A stretch of 64,000 nucleotides of DNA, taken from Carposina sasakii (Eukaryota; Arthropoda; Insecta; Lepidoptera; Carposinidae). Under the pieces are notes generated by a model. It did no database searches. It saw only the letters and a list, made by a program, of their open reading frames with translations, and was not told where the DNA came from. The stretch's first letter is position 1, and each line of letters starts with the position of its first letter. Both the position numbers and the translations under genes were made by a program. The stretch is taken from assembly GCA_014607495.2 (NCBI GenBank), contig CP053165.1, positions 4,148,906 through 4,212,905 on the forward strand, in the 5' to 3' direction. This document shows positions 12,701 to 27,700 of the stretch, piece after piece.

Positions 12701-15700
12701 AAATAACCAAGATAGAATTTATCATAGATACATATTTATAAGATTGTTGAGTTAATTATGATAACAAATATAGGCTTAGATTACCTTTGAGTGAAGTTGC
12801 AGGTTTGTTATTTGGACGGATATAACTACTGCAAATATCTTGCATGTAAGTTATAGCTGAAAATGTGTGGATTAATTGAAGAACAATTTATTCGGAATCT
12901 CAGAATAGATCGCATGATTTCTCGTGCGTCAGTCATTCAAGGTCTTCACCCTCATGAATTCATTTGAATTTTGTTCCATTTTTACTTCTAATCAACGTTC
13001 TAATAGAAAAATAAGGTGTGTTGATATTAGCTATGTGATGGGAGAAGTGTCACGACAACGATGTTAATTTTCTTCAGCCCCCCACCTATATTCATTTCTT
13101 ATTTTGACTCTTTAGAAATTCTGAGATTTGCAATCACAAAAAAGACACCTAAGTCAACGTGGATTGAATTTAAACTTCATTGGTTAAACGATTGAATAAT
13201 ATTTACATGTATCTAAGTATAACAGATAAATAAATTATCAGCCAGTTTGTTATATGGAGGTAGCTAAGATTTTTATTTTATTTATTTATTTATTTATTTC
13301 TCCCTTCTCACCATCATTACAGACATTAGTCTAATGCGATGGCGCAGGTTATTATTAAATACATATAAAATTATTATTAAATACATTATTATAAAAACAT
13401 AAGATAAACCAAAAAAGGCACAATAAATTATAATCGCAATAACAAGCGCTCTGCTTGGGTCATCCATCAGTAAGGATTGCATCACGGGCCATATGGCAAT
13501 TACCACACCATCTATGTGGATGACATGTTATTATTTTGTCTAAGCAGTCTTTACAAAGACAATCTTTGCAGTGACTTTTGTTTTCAACTAGGCTTTTTAT
13601 TTTAGTATAGCACCAAGTATGGGGAGCTGCCGGACTGGTTTTAGCACTGCATCTTTGATCTCCGTATTGAACCTTACGATAAACCGGTTATTCTACAGGA
13701 CTGTTATATAACGTCTTACGAAGATGTTAAGCTGAATATTTATTATTTAGAACGTATTTAGAGTTCATTGAACACGTGTCTTTCTCTAAGCCATAGTATA
13801 TACAAGCAGTTTTAAAATGGTCAGATTATTTTGGGTTTTCGGTGAAAGTTGCGATAAATTTGTGCCCAATATTCTTTCGTTTGGACACAAACACAATAGG
13901 CTGCGGCCTAAAAGAAGGTTTCATCGATGGTAAGACATCATCGTTGGCATCATTTCGAGTGTCGGTCCACTGGTCGAGGTACCTGCACGGTTTCACCGAA
14001 GAAACTAATATGGTTAGGCACAGTTATGTCTAGTTTGTTTGTGTTCAACATTAGCAGCTTAATTTAATTGACATGTTTTTTGAAAACACCTATTTGGTGG
14101 TTCCCAATTATTGTGCTCTCACTATGTTGTTTCGTCAGTGACGGGATGGCAAAAACGGGAGAGCGAGCCTTGTGGCGTAGGTACTTTGGTGGAGGCCTAC
14201 GTCCAGCACAGTGGACTGCATTAAGCTGAATGATGACGTAATTTCAGAGGTTCAAGTTGTGTTATTTGTTCTCTTGGCTTCATTTTAACTAATTAATTTG
14301 CTTAGTAGGTATACCAGTAACGTATTGAGTAGGTAATATAACGTAACGAATCACCAATGTATATGTCACCCATCCTGACCGCAGCATTCCGTGGGACATT
14401 AAAGATGCACCTTGTAATAATCTGGGTTACGAGTATTTGTATAGTTGCTTAAAACATGGACAAGTTCACCTTATGCAGCTAAAAGGTTTGAATTGGCTGC
14501 AAATGTAAACGTGTGGGATGTGTGACCTCTAACATCCTAATATGGTACCTTACCAGCATAGCATGCTCATGATACAGCAACGCGCATGTAATGTTAAAAT
14601 ATCATCAAATGCTGTTAATAATGTTGGTTTGTCTATATGTATACTATAATAGTGTATAACATAAGCGTTATGTAAAGTGAAATGATATGAAAATAGAACG
14701 CCTGTTCACAAAATTAAAGATTCGAAATCACATGTTTGTCAAGTAAAGAATACAAACTTATAATGTGAGGAATAAAAGTACTTTCCAAAACAGAAACCAG
14801 GCTACCAGATTGTAAAAAGCATTTAAGGGTACAAGAGATAAAATACAGAAGCATTTTTGTTTTACGATCTTAAGAAAGCTTTCAAAATCGTGAGCTTAAA
14901 ACATAAGGCAAGGACTCGTTCTGGAGTTCCAAGAAATGACTGCATTGGGAACTGGATTTCGGGCTTTTGGCTGTAGGTAGGTACTCCCAAATATTTTACA
15001 AGATTAAAAATCTGCCTTGATGTTCAAGTTACCAGCCTAATATAATTTTACTGATGTTCTTGTTTTGCAGGCTACATTGCAAATATGTGGAGACTATTTT
15101 ACCTCGTATTTATCAAAAGGTGAAAGGTGGTTTTCGATAAACTGTATTGGAAAACAAAAACAAAGAGCAGGACTTGACCTACCTATGTAATCTCCACAGT
15201 AGGTCATTTATTAAATCCAGTTGAATCTAACGAGGTTCCACATTACAGAAAGAAGTCATGGGATGTTAAGAAGGAAAAAGATTCAAAACATGGTATCTAC
15301 CTACATTGAAATATTGACCAAGAAAATATAAAGATACTTACATTGATTGTTTTAGAAATGAACAGAAAATCAATTGCTGACAGCTCAAGTTACATGGTTT
15401 CACGGAATCGCGTCTCCGATGATGGATGGCGGGCCGCCTCCATACGTGACGGAATCTACAAACATTGGAAATTGCTCTTTGGGGCGAGAGTGTACAATTA
15501 GCATAGTTGAGTTACGAGTAGTACATACCTACGTTTGCAATAGGTTTTGATTTTTGCAGCCAATTCTCGTTAAATTTGACGCAGTTCAGTTCCCGACTTA
15601 ATATAAGATGAAGAACGCAGGAGATTACAAATAACAAACAGAAAGCTTAAAAGAATAGGTTTCATAAATTTAAAATTTGGATGGATTTGTTAAGAATTTT

Positions 15701-18700
15701 GCATACGTGAGATAATATAAAAAGAAACTTGATATTTAGTTATTTAACTTACAATGTAGAGTGTTATTATAATACAAAAGCAGTAAAACTTTATGGGCAA
15801 GCAGTAGGTAATATAAAATGAATGATCCCATTGTTATAAGTTATATATAAGGTTATTATATGAAAAGAAAATGTCGCTGTAATAATATAACTTGTGAAAG
15901 AAACCCTCTGACATTTCGCGGTAAGGGGACGAAGTGTGTCATTGGACATCATCGATATTCAAGCTTATACAACCTTATATAAACATATTTATTTATAGTT
16001 TAGCTGAAGAGTACCTCTATCCACTTAGGTTAGACTATAAAATTAGTTACCATAATTATTATGGCTCGATAGGTCTAGGTGCATTTATGTTCAACAAAAC
16101 AAACTCTTCAACTTTAGTTTTATGAGAGGCTTGGCTACGGACTTCTTTTAGTATATCATATTATCGTTTAGCAGGTTTAATTATTGCTGTATAACACGTA
16201 AAACTAATACAACACTACGTGATGCGTTATCGATTCGCGATCGCCGACCGCACTGGCCCGGTTGGTTACCCTACTAACCCCGACGTGTCGTCGCCATCCC
16301 CTGCAATATGATCCGTTTAGCCCTTACTACTATGTTAAGCATATTTTTATTTTATCTATTAGGGACAGTTAACAACTGTATACAAAAATACATAGTTAGG
16401 TATTGTTTTTAAAGTATAAATAAGTACACAGTCCACTACATTATGCTTGTAGAAAGTATACATTCTGTGAAATATGCAGAATTAGTCAACTTCACGATTT
16501 ATACGTGACAACTTTAGTGGCTGTGGGACCTTTTTTATGATTCTGCAATTCTGGCTACCCCGTTTCGTGAATACAGGCGCGCTTCATGTACTTATTTAAA
16601 CTTTAGAAATACGCCTTAACCTTATCGGTCCAAGATACAAAACTAACTACTAATGAACTATGAATATCACTCGAAGTTCCATACTCGTATATTGTACATC
16701 TGAGAAAATATATCCGCATAATCAGTGAATAAGATCACGTATCAACGGCATATTAATGTGCGGTATAGTAAATGACTGTACCAGATACCTTAGTACCAAG
16801 ATCAAATGCTTCACTACAGTTGTTATTGTTGACAACAATAGCTATGTGTTCTAATAACCATCAAAGATGCATTGTAACTCACCAGTGCCAGATACGGCAT
16901 GTTTCAGAGCCGATTTGTACCGGTATTTTATACGATGCCGCCTAGTTATATGCAGATAAGTAGTTCTATTTAAATTAATGCTCAAGTTTTGCCAATTTGC
17001 ATAAAAAATTGATCGAAACTGTATCTCTGATCAAACCAAAAATAACAATATAGTCTCATATCTCTTTAGTCAAATTATCTTAATTGCTGTTATCTTCTAC
17101 AAGTGAAGATTAGAAGATGTCATCTGCCATAATTTCTCTGTTATTGCAGGCTTTTAAAAGTTGTTTATGGAGTGGTATGGCAAGATCGTTGGCCACCGCG
17201 GATTTAACGGTAGCTATTACAGCTTCAAATAAGTTATTTATATTCAAGTTCAACTTTGTAATCTATATTGATGTTTACTCATCTGACAATATAGTTTATT
17301 TGGGTACCTAGGTACATAGTAAACTTTTAAATCGATTCCCTTGTTTTCAAGGAAACAATGGCGTAAGTCGTAAATTGTGTTTTGCAAATAACCGAATAAT
17401 TCTGCTCTCATAACTCGCATAGGAATGACATGGAGCAACACCGGGGGAGATTCAATTTTAGAATTTTATATCAGTCTGCGTCCACTTGCTTTTTTATTTT
17501 TATTTAGAAGAGCGATGTCACTAACCCAAGTGTGAATGGGGACGACGTGAATAGAACCACGCGCTGCTGCAATCCCTTCAGCAATATCAAAACGTGTTGC
17601 AATATCTCTATTTCTTTTTACTTTATTATTAATTTCTTTCTCTTCATCTACGATATCTCTAAGTATCTCCTTTAGGTTTGGGTTTGAAGTAAAAATAGTA
17701 AAAGACTTCGAAGTGTAATAATTAGGCACATGGTGTGCAAGTGGTGCTAACAGTTTTACTGCAGCAGTCCGCACATGTTTTTTACGCACCTCGCTCAAAA
17801 TTAAATTTCCTTTGAATAGGATGACGTACTTTCAATAATTTACGGTTTAAAGCTTGCAAGTCAGGGTAGTAATTCTCGAAATAGAGCGGTGTTTATATTT
17901 TTTGTGGAAAGTGGCAGGTGCAGAGCGCCCGGTCCGACGGCAGGTATACGTAACCTTATTGCCCACTTCCTTTATAAAAATAAGCTAAAAATAAACGGGG
18001 GCGTATAATGAATAGGTGTTAAAGTCAGGGACGAATATAGCCAGCTCCGATTTTGGTCAGAAGCATCCACCTCTACAATCACTTTCTGGCGTGTTGTTCT
18101 TTTTTCAAAAACGTTTCCCGGTTTTAATTGGTTAATATTGTGGTGTTTTGAATTGACTCGTGATTAATGGTTCGGTTTCTTGTCTATTTGTTTGTTTTTC
18201 TGAGAATAGTTAAGCGTTTCGAAAGTTCTCGGTTGAAGATGCTGTTTAATTGGATGATTCGGTAGTATTTAGATTGGTCTAACAGCTTTTAATGTTGTTC
18301 AATTATGTACGCACTTGAGTTAAATAATAAAAAATGTAAAATCATTGTGCTTCATCAGCATATCAAATTTTATAGATCTGATAATCTTGTGAGATCTTTA
18401 GGCAGAGTTAATTAGAATATCTAAAATACCTACAGATACCAAATTAACTAACTAACTGAGCCTAATCTAAGAAGAAAATACCTTAAGTTCCTTTCATAAT
18501 TTTCAGGCGAAGTCTGTCGAAATGAAATAAAACTTAGACGACACAATCAACTTGTGCACTGAACCTGCTGAACTAAACTCGTTTACTAGCTCAAATCCGG
18601 GGCAAGTTTGGCTTGGCATGGTATGGGAAGTGGGAGGGGTTGACTTGGCATTTCACTCCCGAAACAACCCAGCTATGGTGTATCAGGCATATAATTTTGT

Positions 18701-21700
18701 AGGGTTCCGTACCCGAAGGGTAAAAACGGGAACCTGTTACTAAGACTCTGCTATAGTAGTAAGAGTCTGTATGTCACTAGGCTTATCTCATGAATAGCTA
18801 GACTGTTGAAATTTTCACAGACGATGCATTTCTGTTGCTACTGTGGCAACAATATCTAAAATAAATTGTTATTGAAGAGGGCACAAACGTGGTCTGTTGC
18901 AGATTATGGCATGGAACCCTGCAACGCGAGTTCGGCTCGCACTTTTCCGGTTTTTTTTAAAACAGACCTTGTTATTACTTTTTTTATATAATGCACACTT
19001 AGATGACACGTCACTGAATGCACATGTGCCATTTCATGATTTTATTGTATTCTCCGTTTAGGAAAAGATCTGTCTTTCCTGGTAAATGGAGGTACATCAT
19101 CTAAAGTTATAGTACGGTACTAGTGGACGCCCGCGACTCCGTCCGCGTGGACTGCAGAAAAAACAAAATGTCAAAATTATCCGTTATACAAAATTAGCCT
19201 ATATGTTAAGTGGGACCTGTCACAACATATTCCTGAAAACTGCATCGAAATCGGTTCAGCCGTTTCTGAGATTAGCGTGCACAAACATCGATCTGTTACA
19301 ATTTTATTATATGTATAGATAGATTTATCTGAATACATAACTAAACTACCTTCCTACTAAAGGAAAGACAGTGACTCGTTTAAGTGAGATGAGACTTCCT
19401 CTAAAGTTACGACTCGTTAGCTAATCATACTATTCCCCATTTCCTTTTGAAGCCTGGGAAATATAAATCAACTGAAATAAAATTCTAAGAGTCCGTCGAG
19501 AATAAAGGCTAGACTTTGACCTGAACCTTACACTGCAACCTGTAATACCTATGTAATTACGGCAATTCAATTTACACTACATATTTCAATTTTACGTTGT
19601 TTATTATCTCAGAATATACGTATAGGCAGTTACTATAAATTTATTGCTGTTGTCTAACCAAGATCGAACTCAAACAAATAACTAAACACTTATTTAGACT
19701 ATAAGAACCAAAGTAGAAACCTTATCTGGTTGTTTCCACAAAAAAAATCTACCCTTTTCAAATCGCCTTTTTCAAGAGAGAGTGCGAGCATAATACTAAC
19801 AATGTCTTCACTTACTTTTCTGGACGCTATGTAAAACATCAAGTTAATCTAACGATAGTAAAAGTGATGGAATCTTACGTGAGGGAGATGGAAGCCAGGT
19901 TGTCCGCTCGACGAGACAAGAGAAGCGCATTAGCATATGGCCTTTGATGGCCGCCATGAGACACCCACGCATGTTTTTGTAATGTTTATATTAAAAACTT
20001 TGTAGATAAATAAATACAAGTACCTGCATTAGTAAGAACAAAGCTTTTCTTTGTTAGTTTTGGAGATTTTTGTATACTATTACAATTTTAATACCATATG
20101 TAGGTACTTAGTTACGAATGTTACGATGAACCAGTCTAAGCCTGTAATTAGTTTTCAAGTTAATATGATGCATTTGTTTAATACAATAAACATCGAATGG
20201 GCTACAAAGAAGGGATAAAAAATAGGCGTAACAAATAATAACTCCATCCCAAATAAAATAAAATAAAACTTTTTATTTTAATAATTATCAGGCTTCAGCC
20301 TACATTAAAGGACGACCAGGAAAATGGTTTTATTGATGTAGTCAGCCATCATGCAATAAGTATTTATTGTGAACACATCAGACAAGAACTTGACATTTTT
20401 TTACACCCACGCAAGGTCGTCACCAAATCTCAAGTTAATGTTGATACTAACGATGATTTAACTGTAGGTCAAATGGCTATTTAAACATATGGAGGCAACC
20501 ATAAACAAACATTGGATACTGGATACCCTCCGTAAATAACAATCGGCTGCTCATGAATATCAGATTAGACATAACATCGATTGTAGATGTAGATTGTGAT
20601 AGTACTTGTAGAAGAGTGGAACAAAAGGAAATACATAATTTATAGGGAATAGATAGTCAGAGATCTGTCCGCCTAAAGGTATTTGGTAGGAACCGTTAGA
20701 TCCATCCAAAACATACGTGGTTAGGCAAAACTTAGAGAAACAAACGATAGAGAACCTAATGAAGAGAAACGGGCGGTTTACTATAATGATGAATATTGTA
20801 AAATTATAACCATTTTTTGACTTTGCGTTTGGGTAAAAAGCATACCGACGTATGTCGTATGTACTCGTACGTTCGTATTCTTTTTAGAAGTCGGTTAGAA
20901 AAGAATCAAGAAGAAAAAGCGCAGTCAGAGCTACAAGATCTAGTCCCACAGGAAGTATATTAAATTTAGCAATGAATTCTTCCCAATTTCACATACTTAG
21001 GTACTTTTACATACCTTACTGCCTAATATAAACTATGTACCTAAGTACCTAAATTACATAAATAAGTACATACATTCGAGACGAGAGTCTGACTACACAC
21101 ATTAAACCTACTCGGAAGGTCAGAGTCTAGTTGCGTAAGAAAGGACGACCTGATTTATCCAATATTTATCATTATCAACAATGTAGGTCACAGTGAAGTC
21201 GCGGTTTGATTCGAATAGTCAACGGGTCGGTAGAAACAAGGAATATGAAAATTTACGTATCAAAGAAATCCATTAGAAAATTAGGACACCCTAGGTAGGT
21301 CTGTATAGTTAAAAAATGACATAAAGTATCTTTAAATAATTTTTACCTTCTAATTAAATTTTATTAAAAACTCCGATGTTTTAAAACTACAATCTCCGAA
21401 TCGATCCTTTATACAGCAAATCAATCAGAAGATTACATTCCATAAGTTGAGTGACTTTATAATTTTTTAAATCAGTTAAATATTAACAATAAATTATAAG
21501 CATCAATATTTTATAGCAATGCAATTAGTCTACTAAAGTACTTAATTAATAGGCTTATTATATATCTAGATCATATAATTATAGTGCACTACCCACTAAT
21601 AAAATGGGACAAAGATAATACTTATAAATTAAAGAATAAATAAATTGTAACTGCACTAACTTTGTTATCAGTTGGCAAAACATAGGATGTCAAACTAGTT

Positions 21701-24700
21701 TTTTATTTTCCCTATCGGAGTGAGGATATGAGTGCAATGACTTGTACATTATGGTAATGTTCACGTGTTTGGAATTCGTCAATATAGGTACCTAACAGCC
21801 AATTTCAATAACCGATCTCGAGCGATTTTTTGCATATTTCAGATTTCAAATTTGAAATAAAAAAAGTCGATATTCTCTATAATTTCTAGTATTATAAGTG
21901 GCCGTAAGTCGAATTATGTAGACTACTTAGTTAGAAATGGGCTACATCTGGGTTTAATTGAGGCAAGGTTTTGCAAGTGAAGTTGATACTCTTTGGCTGG
22001 ACTAAGCTAAGACAGGTTCTGTTGAGAGCTGTTTAATCTTCCCTATGGTATGAAGCCTTCCACATAGTCGCTACTATATCAATATCTCCCACCTCACCCC
22101 GGGGGTTCCTACACCTGCAGACTTTCAAATTTTAGTTTATCACAGAGGAAATTATCGAGAGAAAAAAACAGATGCAGTTAGTTTCAGCACTCTTGCCCTG
22201 TAGGTAGGGTTTACGTATCAGATAAAATAGGAGGTTCCAGTTTGCAAAACTTGCTCTCGTTGAAGCTGGGACTCTTACAATGCAATTTCTGTAGCCTAAG
22301 TGATAATAATAGTGAACTATTTCCCGTCTCATTTAACGTTTGCTTTCATTTCCTCTGTTTTATTTACTTTCACCAATCACGAGTTGATTATATTTACATA
22401 GCTGATTACTGGCTCATCGGACATGTCAACGGACACGTCAACGGACACTTACTCGTATTACGTGCTCGGAACTTCTATTATGAAGTTAAATGTTATTTAA
22501 GTTAGTAGTTACAAACAGGTGAAAATCAATGGCAATTATAATAATGTTGGCCATATTTTACTATTGCTTGCCCTGATTTTGATACTAATTTATATCTTTA
22601 TTATTGTCTTCATCATCTACCATTTCACACGTTAGCTTAATTGGATACCAATTCTATAGGTTTACATAGGTATCTACTATAAAATGACGTTACTGAAAAC
22701 ATTTAAATATTCATATGTCTAATAATATTTTTATTCAAATAAGCATCAAGTAGATAATGTGCCAAAATATCAGACACATTTTGCAAAATAAATCCAGACA
22801 TGGCTAGATTCGATTACACATAAAACGCGACACTCGGCCAGAAAGCCAAGAAACCTAATATTCGTACTAATCATTATGGCATGTAAACTTTGTTACAAAA
22901 GAACTAACAGTATACTGACTGACCATTAAACTTGAAATACTGTAGCTGTGTAAAATAATAGCCTTCGTAATATTGCATTATATTACCTATGGGATATGGG
23001 TGAGAGAAAATATTCGTGTTATTTCAAAAGCGTAGAGTATAAAAACTATATGGATGCCATAAAATCCATGCTTGTTTCTCATTTATATAGAAAATTACCT
23101 ATTATTTATAGAAATTAAAGGTTCATTTATTATTTCTCTATGATGGAAAAACGCCGAGAAAGCATATCACATTCCGAGAAATAGATAAGTTGATGCGTTG
23201 TGAAAAAGACAGAAACATGAAACACTTTAATATCAGATTTTGTGCAATAAGTGATTTAGTTTAGGTAACCAGAATTATATTGAATTGTATCAGGCGTCAC
23301 TATTCGGAAGTTCAAATCTCTATTAAGGGATCGCCCACCACCGGTCCCTATACCCTCCGCTGACCCTCGGATCTGCCGACTCATGATCACGAACACAAGA
23401 CACTACAGTCGCAACGAGAAGCCAGATCCAAGCACCTAGCATGCAACCATAAATACATAGCTGCTAATCCGAAAACCAATTAAAATTTTAATCGACATAT
23501 GTTTCGCCAACACCCGTGGCATCATCAGGATTAGTTTTCCATGTTAGTTCTATCTACCGAACCGTTCTATCTACCGAATGGTTAGTTAGTTGGTTCGGTA
23601 GATAGAACTAACATGGAATAACATGTTCGTGATCATGAGTCGGCAGATTCGAGGGTCAGCGGAGGGTATAGGGCCCGGTGGTGGGCGATCCCTCAATAGA
23701 GAACCAGAACTATATTCAGGTCTAGGTAAATATCTGTTAAAAATCAGGTGCAATGGACGGCCTCAATTGGACGATAATGCTCGACTCTTTCTAATCTTGA
23801 AGTAATAATCTCCGCTTTGTGTTCTCTGGACCAATACATAAATAAGTTACAATAAGCTGTAACATTGTAAGATTTCTCTTTGTTTAGTATTTTTTACTTT
23901 TGTATCGACTTTGTTAGATTTTCCGCAGTGATGCAACGAATACTAACACGATTATTCGTATTCGCCGAAGATCAACCTCTTACCGAATATTCGTATTCAC
24001 CGAATATCGTGATGACATTCGTAAATCTACCTTTCTACTTTTAACTTAGCTGAAACGGAACGTCCGTCGTACTCATTGAAACTCGGTTCGTGTATCCAAA
24101 CACACTGCTTCAGAAGTATTGGGTGATGTTTGGGGATTACCCTTGAATTCTGATAAATGGAACGAGCCAGAAGTGTTGCCAAATACGATGATATTCCCCA
24201 ATTTTATAAAAATATATTTTTCTAAAACCGTCTACTGTGGCCTCAGAAAGAATTTTTTCAACAGCAGGCAATATCCAAACAGAAAAAACGATTCGTCTGG
24301 GGCCCAGTTGTATATTTTGATTACTAAATACAGCTAATACATTAATTGCGGGTTTTATTGCTTTGGAATACTTTGGATTTACTATGTACCTATTCGTATT
24401 CGTAATATCAAAATCATTATTCGTATTCGTAAAAGTGGTATTCGTTGCATCACTAATTTTCCGCGATTTTGCACGCTTATTAACATAGGCTTACAGAAGT
24501 TGAAATGAAGAGAGTGAGTGCCCGAACCCCGGTTCTAAGCTGTAGGTAGGTATATGAGTATCTACAAACTGCAAGCAAAAGAAAATATAATCAATGCAAA
24601 TGATGTAAACAATTTCTGCGTGCAACTGCAGCACATGTGCATTGCTTAGGCTTCCGAAACGCACGTGATGGTAATGTAATAATAGTCATAAACCAGGAAT

Positions 24701-27700
24701 TATAATAAACTTATAGTGAAGCATTTCAAAACTGAGGGAGTAGGTACATATTTAATTTTATGAAATAAATAAAAAACTATGGAATGGACGGACGGTAGAT
24801 GCAGTTGAAAATGCGAACATAGATCGGTATTTGAAATTTAACCCTAGCGTCAATGTGATCGTCTAACATTAATCTAATATCTAGGCACATTCTATTTTAT
24901 CAGCTGTATGTATAAAATTTGATTTATCCATCTGATGAAGTAAATAGGATATTTCGGTCTCCACAGCCTTAGTGAAATGTTTTATAAAGAAGCATATTAG
25001 AAAGCACTAAGACAGTTTTATCAAGACCGTGTTCCTACTTCTTTACAAAGATGATCCAAATAAATTAGCATAATGTTAAGATTTTGTATGCCTACTAAAT
25101 AGCATAGCCTACCTTTAAGTTTAGCCATTCACCATCACCAGAAAAATCGTGCCGCCTTCATTTTAGGGGCTAGTTAAATTAAAAGTAATTGGTTAAACCG
25201 CACCCTCTTATAAACCATTATCGTGAAAATTAAGGTTGTACAAATAAAAATATGTTGTACAAGTATACTCGTATATTATGAATGCTCTAGTTAGGGAAGC
25301 GTGTAGTGTCCATAAAAAATAACATTCAAAATTTATTTCTTAGACTTTCCACCTATTATTTTTATGTGCTGAGTTTAGAAATGAGGAACATGAGGAACCT
25401 GTGATTTCTTTTGTGTGTAGTATAACTTTTGGTTAAATCGTTCTACATTATAGAATAGTTGGTACCTACTCGTACATTACGGTACTTACAAATAAAGATA
25501 AACATCCTATTATGTGCCTTATACAAAGCACCTTATCTTGCCTCTTGCAGTTTTCGCTGACTCAGTAATTTGAGCTATTAACATAAACATATCGCACCTT
25601 CGGTGCAACAACGGCACAATAGTGTTTTGCATTTTTTGACAGATGTGACCTTGTTCTACAGTAGAATAAGGACACAATTGCTTTTTGTATTTTTGCCAAT
25701 TGTGCCATTGTTGCACCGAAGGTGCGATATGCACAATGCTAATGCTGCGCTTGTTATTTAAATTAAGTAACCTGACCTTATCGTGGAGCATGAGGCGTGT
25801 ATAGAGCCAGGCCTGTTTCAATTTTTTTATTATCAACTGTTAGAGGCAATTAAAAATATCGTATTGTTGTGCTCGTTTGTTGGTAGTATGTATTGTTCAT
25901 TACATTTATATAAATCTATTGTTTTGTGCGAATTTTTCTTCTAATTAATAAATTATTGCTTTACAATAATCAATCAGACGATGATCTTACTCGTAGAAGT
26001 TAATGGTAAGTAGGTAGTACCTAACAAAGGAATCCTCAAAATATAAGAGTCGATGCTCTGAGACCTTATTAACAAGACTTGGCTACTAGGTTAATTAGAA
26101 CAGAAATCATAGTAGGCAGACCTCATGTTTTGGAATTAACCCAAGAAACTGATGTCTGTTCTATGTGTTTAAAAGTACTTTCTTTTTATTTCTGAAATAA
26201 GACCCTCTCTATATAGTTAGTTACTTATTTGAGACTAGCAGCCAGCCAGAAGTGGAAATAACATTTGTGGTTTTTTCCTATACCTAGATTCTGAAGATGC
26301 CCAGATGAAAATGTTGAGCTGCTGAGATCAGGTTAGGATTTCAAAAGAATCTTATAAAACAGATACCTACTAGCATAATAGCCACCCAAGTAAGTCCTTA
26401 AATAAAGCCTCATACCCAGTTCTGGTAAACGAAATAGCTCGTAAAACTGTACGTGTAGACTGAAGCAAGGATTCGCGGCGCCTGCGCCCCGGTCTAACCG
26501 GTCGTGGTGAGTGTGCCGATCGATTTCGACCCGACTTTCTTTGGATGCATGGGATCTTAAATACAAATTTGTTCATCATAACAAGTCCCCTTCTAGATGA
26601 AAAGGTGTAAAGTTTCGTAATGGTGAAGCCAATGGTGACACACTAGCCTAAAATTTAGGAAGTTTCTGTACTTACTCATGGTACTGCACATTTTGAATTT
26701 GTATCCGAAAAACTATAGGTATAGGTACTTACTGTAGATACTCGTAACACTTAGGGCCACTCGGTTGATCAATACTTTGGATTTACTTCCAGATTTAGTT
26801 TGATTGATGGTTGAGTGTAGGTAATTCGGATACAGATAATTTATTACCTCAAAATATGGTAAATGGGCTCATGACTTAATTGAAATTAAAATAGATAATT
26901 ATTTGCTAATGGGTACTTGGTATACAGATGTTGGTGATTTAGTCAACGACTAATAATAATAATATGGGGGCAAGATTACTTAATCTAATGATGTAGGTAT
27001 CACAGTAGTTAGTTATTGGTGCACTTAGAATATCTTGTTTGAGCTGTCGAAACTACAATTTTATCGACCATTTCTAATTTTCTAATGCTTTATTGTACAC
27101 AGTAAAGTTTTCACAAATAAAGTTTATGACAAAGAAAATGTACAAAGGCGTGCTTATCTCTAAAAGAAATTTCTTCCAACAAACCAATCGTGAAAGAGAA
27201 ATTAACATAAGAGGTAGGTATGTGTGCACACAAACTGACCAATAAACTAAATAATTAAATAAAGAAAAGAAAAGACATAAACCTAAAATAAACAAAAATA
27301 CCTAAGTAGACTACATAAACATAAATACCTAAATAAAACACATAAACATAGATAAGCATAGATAAATAGCATAGATACTAAAGGATAAAAATAACATCAA
27401 ATGTAAGTACATATATTGGTATGCAATAGTAAGAAACCAATAATCAGACACTATTAATCAAGAAGATGGGAGAGATAAATAATGGACCTTCAATCTTTTC
27501 TTAAAAACATCAACTGATGGACAGTCTCTCACAGAGTGAGGCAGCGAGTTCCATAGCTTTACCGCATAGACAGTGAAAGAGAAGTAAGAAAGCAACTGAA
27601 TTGTGACGAGGAGTTTTTAGTAAGGAAGCTGTATTGTACCTCAAAGGATGGTCTCTTGAGAAGAGATACAGGGGAGAGGATCGATCATAAAGAATTTTAA

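Noticed and set aside
21205..21245. tRNA-like ggtttgattcgaatagtc word
   Set aside because: No acceptor stem or anticodon arm can be folded around it.
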